A program made the position numbers and the translations under genes. The notes beneath the pieces are model-generated. The model had not been told where the DNA came from, did no database searches, and saw only the letters and a list, made by a program, of their open reading frames with translations. From Aeromonas veronii bv. veronii (GTDB lineage Bacteria; Pseudomonadota; Gammaproteobacteria; Enterobacterales; Aeromonadaceae), in contig NZ_CDDK01000031.1 in the NCBI RefSeq assembly GCF_000820225.1, forward strand, positions 9,032 through 73,031: DNA of 64,000 nucleotides, written 5' to 3'. Positions 55,390 through 63,042 of this stretch are shown piece by piece; position 1 is the stretch's first letter, and each line of letters starts with the position of its first letter.

Positions 55390-56289
55390 ATGCGAATCTT
55401 TTCCCCTCTTCTCTTTCCGCTGATGGCGGTGCTGATCTGGGCTACCAATACCGTGGTGTCCAAGGCGGCCGCCAGCGTGCTCGACCCCGCGGCTATCTCC
55501 TTCTATCGCTGGGTGATTGCCGCCCTGGCGCTGACCCCCTTCTGTCTGCCAACCCTCTGGCGGCGACGCAGTGAGGTTCGCCCCTGGCTCGGCAAGCTGC
55601 TGGTGCTGGCGGCGCTCGGTATGGTGCTCTACCAGTGCCTCGCCTATTACGCCGCCCACAGCACCTCGGCTACCAATATGGGGGTGATCGGCTCCCTCAT
55701 TCCACTGCTCACCCTGCTGCAAGGGGCGCTCTTCTTCGGCCAGCGTCCCGGCAAACAGGCACTGCTCGGCATGAGTCTCTCCCTGTTCGGGGTGCTCTGG
55801 CTGCTTGGCAAGGGCGAACCGCTCGCCCTGCTCCATAACGGCATCAACCCGGGGGATGGCATGATGTTGTTGGGCTCCGCCAGCTACGCCCTTTACGGCC
55901 TATTGATCCGCCGCTGGCACCTGCCGTTTGGCCCCTGGCTAAACCTCTACATGCAGATCCTGCTGGCGGTGCTACTGCTGGTGCCGCTCGCTCTCAGTGC
56001 CGACTCGATGGCAGTGCCGGCCGAAGGGTGGGGACTGGTGCTCTTCGCCGGGCTCGCCTCCTCCCTGCTGGCGGCTTACTGCTGGATGCGCGGCCTCGCC
56101 TGCATGGGGGCAGAGCGCACCTCGGTCTTTATGAACCTGATGCCGCTCTGTACGGCGCTGATCGCCGTCGTCGGCCTGGGCGAGCCAATCCACGGCTATC
56201 ACCTGCTGGGTGGCGGGCTGATCCTGGGCGGGGTGATGGCCTCCCAGCTGAAGGGGCGTGCGCCGGTAGCCGAACGGGAAGCCGCCTGA
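55390..56289 (+). CDS. EamA/DMT family transporter
   Basis: A 299-residue drug/metabolite transporter with ten helices in two EamA repeats (LFPLMAVLIWATNTVVSKAAASVLDPAAISFYRWVIAALAL; GDGMMLLGSASYALYGLLIRR). It probably exports a small metabolite or drug. AAGGAG lies six bases before the ATG. The divergent AraC regulator (54371-55156) probably controls it. Confidence 0.9.
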   Translation: MRIFSPLLFPLMAVLIWATNTVVSKAAASVLDPAAISFYRWVIAALALTPFCLPTLWRRRSEVRPWLGKLLVLAALGMVLYQCLAYYAAHSTSATNMGVIGSLIPLLTLLQGALFFGQRPGKQALLGMSLSLFGVLWLLGKGEPLALLHNGINPGDGMMLLGSASYALYGLLIRRWHLPFGPWLNLYMQILLAVLLLVPLALSADSMAVPAEGWGLVLFAGLASSLLAAYCWMRGLACMGAERTSVFMNLMPLCTALIAVVGLGEPIHGYHLLGGGLILGGVMASQLKGRAPVAEREAA

Positions 56290-56306
56290 GAACCAACATC
56301 GTCCGG

Positions 56307-56341
56307 AAACAACAAGGGAGCCCATGGCTCCCTTGTTGTTT
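56307..56341. terminator. Strong bidirectional terminator
   Basis: A perfect 16-bp stem (AAACAACAAGGGAGCC / GGCTCCCTTGTTGTTT) with a 3-nt loop lies between the convergent EamA gene and the response-regulator end of the malate-type operon. Confidence 0.9.
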
Positions 56342-56365
56342 CTGCAATGTACACCAGTGCGCATC

Positions 56366-57061
56366 TCAACCAGCCCGGCGCCAGCGGTAGCGCCGCTCCG
56401 GTCGCCCCCGCTGGCCGTAGTTGAGATCCACATCCACCCGATCTTCCGACTCCAGATACTCCAGATAGCGGCGCGCCGTGGTGCGGCTGAGGGAGAGCCG
56501 CAGCGCCACCGTGTCGGTGGAAAAGACGTTCTCCGGCTCGCCCGCCAGCAGATCCAGCACCTGACGCAGGGTGATGCTGTCGATCCCCTTGGGAGTGACG
56601 CGCATCTCCTTGATCTGGGAGCGCCCTCCCTTGCCCAGCAGCTTGTCGAGATCTTCCTGCTCCAGCCGACCCCGCTCGCAGAGGCGGCTGTGCAGTTGCA
56701 GGATCTCGTCCAGACTCTGCTGGATGCGAAACAGCCGCAATGGTTTGATGACATAGTCATGAACCCCCAGGTTGAGGGCCTGCTGGATGGTCTCCACATC
56801 CCGCGAGGCAGTAACCATGATGACGTAGGCTTCGCGGTTGTGGCTACGCAGGCGGCTCACCCACTCAAGGCCGGAGCCATCGGGCAGGGAGACATCCACC
56901 AGCAGCAGTTGGGGCACCACACCGGCCATCATGGCATCGGCCTGGGCCAGGGTGCCGGCCCGCCCCAGCAGGGAGAAACCGGGTGTCGCCGCCACCAGTT
57001 CTGACAAGATGGCACCGATCCGATCGTCATCTTCAATAACAAGCGTGATTATTGGGTCCAT
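56366..57061 (-). CDS. CitB/DcuR-family response regulator
   Basis: A 231-residue regulator with a receiver domain (DD pair near residue 11, phosphoacceptor D56 in LLLVDVSLPDGSGLEW, K in YVIKPLRLFRIQQSL) and a C-terminal winged-helix typical of CitB/DcuR/MalR (LRQVLDLLAGEPENVFSTDTVALRLSLSRTTARRYLEYLESEDRV). It is the last gene of the operon, three bases after its sensor kinase, and should activate the 2-hydroxycarboxylate transporter promoter. Confidence 0.92.
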   Translation of the reverse strand: MDPIITLVIEDDDRIGAILSELVAATPGFSLLGRAGTLAQADAMMAGVVPQLLLVDVSLPDGSGLEWVSRLRSHNREAYVIMVTASRDVETIQQALNLGVHDYVIKPLRLFRIQQSLDEILQLHSRLCERGRLEQEDLDKLLGKGGRSQIKEMRVTPKGIDSITLRQVLDLLAGEPENVFSTDTVALRLSLSRTTARRYLEYLESEDRVDVDLNYGQRGRPERRYRWRRAG

Positions 57062-57064
57062 GGC

Positions 57065-58639
57065 TCACATTAATTGGTTTTTATTCAAGTAGATACCAAA
57101 CAGGGTGGTCTGCTCGGCGGTTCGCCGCCATTCTATCACACCCTCGTGCCGACCCACGGTCTCCTTGACCAGGAACAGACCCACTCCGTGATCGCCGCTC
57201 TGACGACTCACCCCGTAATCGAACAGATGAACGGCCAACTCCTCGTCGACCCCCTCGCCGCTATCCTCCACCTCGATCACCAGCCGCCGCCCCACATCGC
57301 ACAGAGAGAGCAGCACCCGCGGCGGCCGCTGCTGGCGATTGCGCCAGGCCGCCTGCAGGCCGTTGTCCAGCAGGTTGCCAATGAGGGTAATGAGATCGGC
57401 CGAGACCGAGGCCGGATACTCCGCCAGCGCCGAATCGGGATCGAGCTCCAGGGTCACCCCCAGCTCGCGAGCCCGGCTGAACTTGCCGAGAATAAGCCCC
57501 GCCACCGGCTTGTTGTCGATCAGCCGCAGCAGCTCCTGCAGCATGGTCTGGCACGCTTCGTTCTCCTGCTGGATAAGCTCCACCGCCTGATCCACATGGC
57601 CCAGCTGCAACAGGCCGGAGAGACTGCTCAGCTTGTTGGCAAACTCGTGGCTCTGCATCCGCAGCATCTCGGCATACTGGCGCAGATGGGTCACCTGCAC
57701 CCCCAGACTGGCGGCCACCTCCGGACGGCTGAAGATCAGCAGCCGCCCCGGCGCCTTGCCCTGCACCGCCTGCCAGCGACCGACAAAGGACTCCCCCTGA
57801 ATGGTGAAGCTCACTTCCCCCCCCTCCTGCTCCAGACAGGGGGCAAGGGGTGGCACCAGCTCCGCCAGCGACTGCCCCTGCAGGGCGTGGCGCCCGGTGA
57901 CCGGCAGCCGCAGCTGATAGCTGGCGGTGCTGTTGATCATGTTGATATTTCCGCGACCGTCGAGGGCAATCACCCCTTCGGTGATGTGCTCCAGCACCAG
58001 ATCCTGCAGGGTGAAGCGGCGCACGATCGCCTCCGGCTCCAGATCGAGCAGGGTCTTGCGCAGCAGGTATTGCACCCAGAGTGCCAACAGCAGGCCGCAC
58101 CCCAGCACAGCAACGATGGCGCAGATGAGCAGGGCCACCCGCTCCATATAGATGCCCTCCACCTGCTGCATCAGGTAGCCCACCACCACGGCCCCCATGA
58201 CGCGCCCATCCCCGCCAACCACCGGGGAGAAGCAGCGGATCGCCGGCCCCATGGTGCCCCGATCCTTGGAGCAGTAGCTGCGCCGCTCCTGCAGCGCGGG
58301 CCAGATATCCTCGCCGCGGAACTTCTGACCCACCAGATCGGGGTTGGGGTGGCTGAGGCGGCGACCATGCTCGTCGGTCACCACCATATAGGTGGCGTCG
58401 GTGCGGTTGCAGACCGCCTCCACATAGTCGCGCAGGGTAGGATCACTGCCCTGACGCAGGGCCTCGACCACCCGGGTGTCCGCCGCCATAACCCGCGCCA
58501 GATCGCTCCCCTTATCCTGCAGATTGCTCTCCAGCAGATGGCGGATAAAGAGGGCCAGCAGGCTGCCCAGAATGAGGATCAGCAGCAGGGAGAGCCCAAG
58601 AGAGAGGGTGACCAACTGGTGGCGAAGTTTCATGCACAT
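57065..58639 (-). CDS. CitA/DcuS-family sensor histidine kinase
   Basis: A 524-residue kinase: TM helix (about 12-32), periplasmic PASC/Cache-type sensor (35-170) including VTDEHGRRLSHPNPDLVGQKFRGED, a second TM helix (about 175-195), a cytoplasmic PAS, the phosphoacceptor His in RMQSHEFANKLSSLSGLLQLG and an ATPase domain (NLLDNGLQAA; DSGEGVD; GVGLFLVKETV). This layout is that of di- and tricarboxylate sensors. Location with malic enzyme and a 2-hydroxycarboxylate transporter suggests malate or citrate as ligand. Confidence 0.92.
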   Translation of the reverse strand: MCMKLRHQLVTLSLGLSLLLILILGSLLALFIRHLLESNLQDKGSDLARVMAADTRVVEALRQGSDPTLRDYVEAVCNRTDATYMVVTDEHGRRLSHPNPDLVGQKFRGEDIWPALQERRSYCSKDRGTMGPAIRCFSPVVGGDGRVMGAVVVGYLMQQVEGIYMERVALLICAIVAVLGCGLLLALWVQYLLRKTLLDLEPEAIVRRFTLQDLVLEHITEGVIALDGRGNINMINSTASYQLRLPVTGRHALQGQSLAELVPPLAPCLEQEGGEVSFTIQGESFVGRWQAVQGKAPGRLLIFSRPEVAASLGVQVTHLRQYAEMLRMQSHEFANKLSSLSGLLQLGHVDQAVELIQQENEACQTMLQELLRLIDNKPVAGLILGKFSRARELGVTLELDPDSALAEYPASVSADLITLIGNLLDNGLQAAWRNRQQRPPRVLLSLCDVGRRLVIEVEDSGEGVDEELAVHLFDYGVSRQSGDHGVGLFLVKETVGRHEGVIEWRRTAEQTTLFGIYLNKNQLM

Positions 58640-58650
58640 ACCTTAAAACG

Positions 58651-60201
58651 TCAGGACGCTGCCCAATAGTGCGGATGCCACCAGGTCTGGTCAATCAAAG
58701 GTGCCGGATCGCCGACAAAATCGGCCAATCCTTCCTCGCGGGCGCAGAGCGCCACCGCTCTGGCGACGGCGCGGGCCACCTCTCCCACCTGCTCGATGGG
58801 GGGCAACAGCCGGCCCGCCACCAGCGGATAGGCGCCGACAGCCCGCACCGCGGCCAGCAACATGCCATCGCTGATGCGGCGCGCCTTGACGGCGCAGGCC
58901 CCGAGACCAATCCCCGGGAAGACATAGACGTTGTTGCACTGGGAGACTACCCGCAGCTCCCCGGCCACCGTTACCGGCGCAAAGGGGCTGCCGGTGGCCA
59001 GCAGGGCGCGGCCATCTGTGGCGGCCCACACCTGCTCGGGGGTAGCCTCGGCACTGTGGGTCGGGTTGGAGAGTGGCAGGATCACCGGCTGATCGCACAC
59101 CTCCCCCATCGCCTGCAACACCTCGCCAGTAAAGAGGCCGCCCTGACCGCTCACGCCAATCAAGACCGCCGGGCGCACCTGGCGGATGGTCTCCAGCAGC
59201 GAACTGCGCCCCTCCTCCACGGCACGGGCAAATGGCTGTTGGGCGTGGGTCAAATTGGGACGATCGCTGCAGACCACTCCGTCCTGATCAAACAGCCAGA
59301 CGCCGTCGTGACTCCCCGCCAGCTGGGCCAGCATGGCGGCGATGCCGCAACCGGCAGAACCCGCGCCGACGATCAGTACCGGGGCATCGCACAGGGCGGT
59401 ACCCGCCTGCTGCAACCCGGCCAGCACGCAGGCAGAAGCCACTGCCGCCGTGCCCTGAATATCGTCGTTGAACATGCAGAGCTCATCGCGATAACGGGTC
59501 AGCAAGTTGGCGGCATGCTTGCCGGCAAAGTCTTCAAACTGCAGCACCACCTGCGGCCAGCGCTTGCGAATGGCGGCCACCACCTTGTCCATGAAGTGGT
59601 AATAGCTCTCGCCGTCGATACGCGGGGATTGCCAGCCGAGGTAGGAGTCATCCTCCAGCAGCTCGGGGTTGTTGGTGCCCACATCGACGCAGAGCGGCAG
59701 GGTACGGGCCGGGTTGATTCCACCCGCAGCGGAGTAAAGCGCCAGCTTGCCGATACAGATCCCCATGCCGCCGATACCGAGATCGCCGAGCCCTAGCACC
59801 CGCTCACCGTCGGAGATGACGATCACGTCCACCTCCTGCTCTACAGACTCGAGGATGTCGTCAAGGTCATCCCGGTCGTGCCAGGAGAGGTAGAGGCCGT
59901 GACTGCGCAGATAGAGATCGCTGTGGCGCTGGCACGCCTCTCCCACCACCGGGGTGTAGATGATCGGCAGCAACTCAGGCAGATGGTGGCGCACCAGATC
60001 GTAGAACAGCACCGGGTTGTCCTCCTGCAACTGGCGCAGCAGCAAATGCTGGTCAAACGGACTCTGCATGGCGCTGACCAATCGGTAGATCCGGCGCCGC
60101 TGCTGGGAGAGGGACTCCTCCTTGTGGGGCATGCGACCCCGTACACCCTGACGCTTGCGCTCGGCATAGGGCAGGCTGGTGCCCATCATGATGTCGTTCA
60201 T
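58651..60201 (-). CDS. Malic enzyme of the malate-type operon
   Basis: A 516-residue malic enzyme of the same long family as Mae[73 protein letters not shown] and [15 protein letters not shown]. It should convert imported malate to pyruvate. It lacks about 45 residues at the N-terminus relative to the copy at 22216-23910. It lies between the transporter (23 bp) and the kinase (11 bp), all on the minus strand, so it is part of one operon. GAGG lies upstream of the ATG. Confidence 0.94.
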   Translation of the reverse strand: MNDIMMGTSLPYAERKRQGVRGRMPHKEESLSQQRRRIYRLVSAMQSPFDQHLLLRQLQEDNPVLFYDLVRHHLPELLPIIYTPVVGEACQRHSDLYLRSHGLYLSWHDRDDLDDILESVEQEVDVIVISDGERVLGLGDLGIGGMGICIGKLALYSAAGGINPARTLPLCVDVGTNNPELLEDDSYLGWQSPRIDGESYYHFMDKVVAAIRKRWPQVVLQFEDFAGKHAANLLTRYRDELCMFNDDIQGTAAVASACVLAGLQQAGTALCDAPVLIVGAGSAGCGIAAMLAQLAGSHDGVWLFDQDGVVCSDRPNLTHAQQPFARAVEEGRSSLLETIRQVRPAVLIGVSGQGGLFTGEVLQAMGEVCDQPVILPLSNPTHSAEATPEQVWAATDGRALLATGSPFAPVTVAGELRVVSQCNNVYVFPGIGLGACAVKARRISDGMLLAAVRAVGAYPLVAGRLLPPIEQVGEVARAVARAVALCAREEGLADFVGDPAPLIDQTWWHPHYWAAS

Positions 60202-60224
60202 TTTGTTTGTTCCTCAATCCGGTA

Positions 60225-61541
60225 TCAGGCGAGCAGGGAGATAAGAGCAGTGGCCAGGATCAGCATCACGGCGCCGCCAAGACGGGAGGAGATCTGGGCA
60301 AAGGGCATCAGCTTCATGCGCTGGGCCGCCGAGAGCACGGCTACGTCGCCGGTGCCGCCCATGTTGGCCATGCAGAGCCCGCCTGTGATGGCTGCCTCGA
60401 TGGGATAGAAACCGATCATCCGGCCCACCAGCGCCGCGCCGAGGGCGCCACCGATCACTGTGACCATGACCAGCACGAAGTAGCTGATGGAGAAGGCGCT
60501 GATGAGCTCGGGAATACTGGTATAGGCGACGCCGATCCCCACCAGCAGGGAAGGAGTGAGGTTGCTCACCACAAACTGATACCAGTCGGCCGCCGCCTGC
60601 TCATAACGGCGCGGCAGCAGGCCGCTCACCTTGATAAAGGCGACGGCCAAAATCATCAGGGCGAAGGGGTGCATGGGGATAAAGTTGCCAAGCAGGGAGC
60701 CCAGCACAAACATGCTGGAGCTGATGAAAAGGCCCATGCCGAGACTCTGCAGGGTCGGCGCTTCGGCCTGCTCGTCAGCAATGCTCTGGCTATTTTCCTT
60801 GACCATCAGCTTGCCGTTGCCGGTCAGGGAGGGATAACGGCGACCAAGGCGCGCCAGCAGGGAGCCCACCAGAATGGCTAGGGTATTGGCGATCACCACC
60901 GCCGGTACCATGCGCGACAAGAGATCCGCACTGGACATCTGCATCGGGCCGGAGAGGATCTCCACCAGAGGCACAGCCCCCGCCCCCATGCCACCCCCCA
61001 TGATCGGCAGGCCGATCAGCAGCACCGCATTCTTGAAGCCATACCCCATCAGGGAGCCGACCAGCCCCACGCTCAGCAGTGCCAGCGCTACGCCGCCAAG
61101 AATGACCGGCAGATAGCGCATGGCGGCATTTTTCAGCAAAGCGCCGCTCATGCCAAACACGGAGCCAGTCACCAGACTGGCGATAAAGAAGTTGAGAAAG
61201 CCCCCCTCCTTCATGAAGTTGGTGATGACCTGCCCCGCCTGCACCGGCAGCAGCTGGTATTCGAACAGGGCGGCGCCGCCAAAGATGGCGAGGATGGTGC
61301 CACCCCCCAGGTATTCGCGGATCGGCATGATCCGCTCCCCCAGCTCGGTCAGCAGGGTGCCCAGCACAAACATCAGTGCCAGCGCACCGACCATGCCCAG
61401 CGGCAACGAGCCGTTCCAGCCGGAAAAGAGAACGCAGGTTGCCAACCCCAGAAATATAAAGAGCGGCATACCGGCAATTTGTTGGCCGCCCATAAAGGCG
61501 GCCTTTTCTTGTGTAGTTTGTAGGGGTGAGAGGTTTTTCAT
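60225..61541 (-). CDS. 2-hydroxycarboxylate transporter (CitS/CimH/MaeP family)
   Basis: A 438-residue carrier of the 2HCT family with about eleven helices and the two conserved GGxG re-entrant loops, one in LPIMGGGMGAGAVPLVEI and the other in TGGLCMANMGGTGDVAVLSAAQRMKLMPFAQISSRLGGA. It imports malate or citrate with cations or exchanges them. It is the first gene of a transporter-malic enzyme-kinase-regulator operon, a set also known from malate-utilisation loci of Firmicutes. The region just upstream (about 61622-61650) has AT-rich TTTAA/TTTTTAA runs that may bind the regulator. Confidence 0.92.
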   Translation of the reverse strand: MKNLSPLQTTQEKAAFMGGQQIAGMPLFIFLGLATCVLFSGWNGSLPLGMVGALALMFVLGTLLTELGERIMPIREYLGGGTILAIFGGAALFEYQLLPVQAGQVITNFMKEGGFLNFFIASLVTGSVFGMSGALLKNAAMRYLPVILGGVALALLSVGLVGSLMGYGFKNAVLLIGLPIMGGGMGAGAVPLVEILSGPMQMSSADLLSRMVPAVVIANTLAILVGSLLARLGRRYPSLTGNGKLMVKENSQSIADEQAEAPTLQSLGMGLFISSSMFVLGSLLGNFIPMHPFALMILAVAFIKVSGLLPRRYEQAAADWYQFVVSNLTPSLLVGIGVAYTSIPELISAFSISYFVLVMVTVIGGALGAALVGRMIGFYPIEAAITGGLCMANMGGTGDVAVLSAAQRMKLMPFAQISSRLGGAVMLILATALISLLA

Positions 61542-62059
61542 TGTTATGTACTCTGCGTGTGATTGTGGCCGCTACTTTATTGAACCCCCTCGCCCCTGTC
61601 GGTTAGCCAGACTGCAAAGCCATATAAAAACATTAAAAACTTAAACATCATGGTGCCGCCAACGTGCGCAGCACAATAGAACACCAGACATCCGATACCC
61701 GACCAAGTCAGGAAATAGGGTGATAAAACGAGCGAGCCCAATGGCGGATATTTGGGTGATCAGCAGTAATAACGATGCGATGATCTCTCCCCCTTCGGGG
61801 AAATAACAGAGCCAGATGACAAGCTCTGCGACCATTTATCGCCACAGATCCTGTGAGTGATAATCAGCGGGCAATGTCATCGCCATGACGCGAGTGCTAC
61901 GGCATGCCACATCAGGGTTTGAGTCGGCGTGCAGGAAGCTCCCACGATGAAAAAGGGTGAGAAGAAAGATGCAAAAAGGGGAGATTGAAATAGTGATGAG
62001 TCAAGCCAGCGAATACCAGAGCACTGGCTTGAACTCACAAGGATCACACACGGTCAGGT
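61542..62059. other. Intergenic region without a supported gene
   Basis: More than 500 bp with little coding signal. A 64-codon minus-strand frame at 61641-61835 has no ribosome-binding site and no domain. A hairpin-like CCCCC-TTC-GGGG lies near 61790-61800. The promoter of the malate-type operon should lie at 61542-61680. Nothing else is recognised. Confidence 0.5.
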
Positions 62060-62230
62060 CTATTCTGCCAACAGCAATGGAATATTGGCGGGGTCAAAAT
62101 CATGACTGATATCGGTACTTCTGATAGCGCCTTCCCGATTCACGCCATGGTGTGACTCTGCACCATATTCCCCATCACTCAACAGCACTTCAATTGCCAG
62201 ATACACACATCCACTGTCATATCCATCCAC
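62060..62230 (-). CDS. Possible 56-aa gene or gene remnant with GTG start
   Basis: The frame begins at GTG (62228-62230) with AGGGGG about nine bases upstream and ends at TAG. The peptide looks natural, with segments such as VDGYDSGCVYLAIEVLLSDG and DFDPANIPLLLAE. No ATG exists in frame and a TGA lies 33 bases upstream of the GTG. It may therefore be a short GTG-started gene or the 3' remnant of a longer disrupted gene. The family is not recognised. The segment from 62231 to the operators at 62473 holds no gene. Confidence 0.35.
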   Translation of the reverse strand: MDGYDSGCVYLAIEVLLSDGEYGAESHHGVNREGAIRSTDISHDFDPANIPLLLAE

Positions 62231-62467
62231 AACCCGTTTCCCCCTTGTTTTATAACCCCATCAATATTAGCGGATAAAAAAAGAGCTGCTCGCTGAAGCT
62301 GAAAATTTCATGAAAATAACCACCGGATATCCTCCATTCACGGCGCAATATCCGAATCGGCAAGAGAGCCTCGAGTGGATCAGCCCCGAGAATAATATCA
62401 GGGGCTCGAATGCTGCTCGCCCTCACCAACGAAAGATCCGACCAGAAACATGACCCGCATCACACTA

Positions 62468-62509
62468 TTTACTTAGCCTGCTAAACAAGTATGATAGTTA
62501 GCATGCTAA
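62468..62509 (+). promoter_or_regulatory. Promoter with two SlyA-like operators
   Basis: TTAGCCTGCTAA (62473-62484) and TTAGCATGCTAA (62498-62509) differ by one and one base from the SlyA consensus TTAGCAAGCTAA allowing for its dyad. They flank a -10 TATGAT (62490-62495), with TTTACT (62468-62473) as -35 at 16 bp. Binding would block the promoter, so the MarR gene at 62529 is probably autorepressed. Confidence 0.75.
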
Positions 62510-62528
62510 GTACATTGAGGATGAGAAG

Positions 62529-63041
62529 ATGACGGATCTGGAAAGGTTGCGCGAGCTGTCGCTCGCCGAGCAGATAGCGCGGATGCACCGGCTATGGCGT
62601 ACTGCCGCCGACCTGGAGCTGGCTCCCCTTGGCCTCACCCATCCCCGCTGGACCGCGCTGTGGAAACTCTCCCGCATGGGGAACCATGTCAGCCAGAAGA
62701 CCCTGGCCGAAGCCCTCGAAATAGAACTGCCATCCCTGATGCGCACCCTGGGCCAGCTGGAAGAGCAGGGACTGATTGAGCGCCACTGCTGCAGTCAGGA
62801 CAAGCGGGCCCGCATCGTCTGCGTGACCCCGGCAGGCCAGACCCTGCTCGATCAGATCGCCGACCGCATCATGAATATCCGCCGGGAGCTGCTGGGGGGC
62901 ATCGACGAGCAGACCCTGCAACTGTTTGAAGCCACAGTGCAGCGGATCTCGGCCAACGCCCTCAGCAAAATTGAACAACACCACGACCGACAAGCCGGAG
63001 GCGATACAAGCCCTCCCGAGACCGACACAGAGAGAGAATAA
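62529..63041 (+). CDS. MarR/SlyA-family regulator
   Basis: A 170-residue winged-helix regulator. It resembles SlyA: IARMHRLWRTAADLELAPLGLTHPRWTALWKLSRMG, then the recognition region LAEALEIELPSLMRTLGQLEEQGLIERHCCSQDKRAR. A polar tail (HHDRQAGGDTSPPETDTERE) extends past the family end. GAGG precedes the ATG. Two SlyA-like palindromes overlap its promoter. An HlyD-family adaptor gene starts one base after its stop, so the regulator probably controls its own efflux operon. Confidence 0.92.
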   Translation: MTDLERLRELSLAEQIARMHRLWRTAADLELAPLGLTHPRWTALWKLSRMGNHVSQKTLAEALEIELPSLMRTLGQLEEQGLIERHCCSQDKRARIVCVTPAGQTLLDQIADRIMNIRRELLGGIDEQTLQLFEATVQRISANALSKIEQHHDRQAGGDTSPPETDTERE

Positions 63042-63042
63042 G

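Noticed and set aside
57074-58669. 531-codon frame antisense to the CitA-like kinase
   Set aside because: A shadow of a well-supported kinase gene; the product is rich in His and Gln without motifs.
61641-61835. 64-codon hydrophobic frame
   Set aside because: No ribosome-binding site; the hydrophobic stretch alone is not enough support, and the region probably holds the promoter of the malate-type operon.
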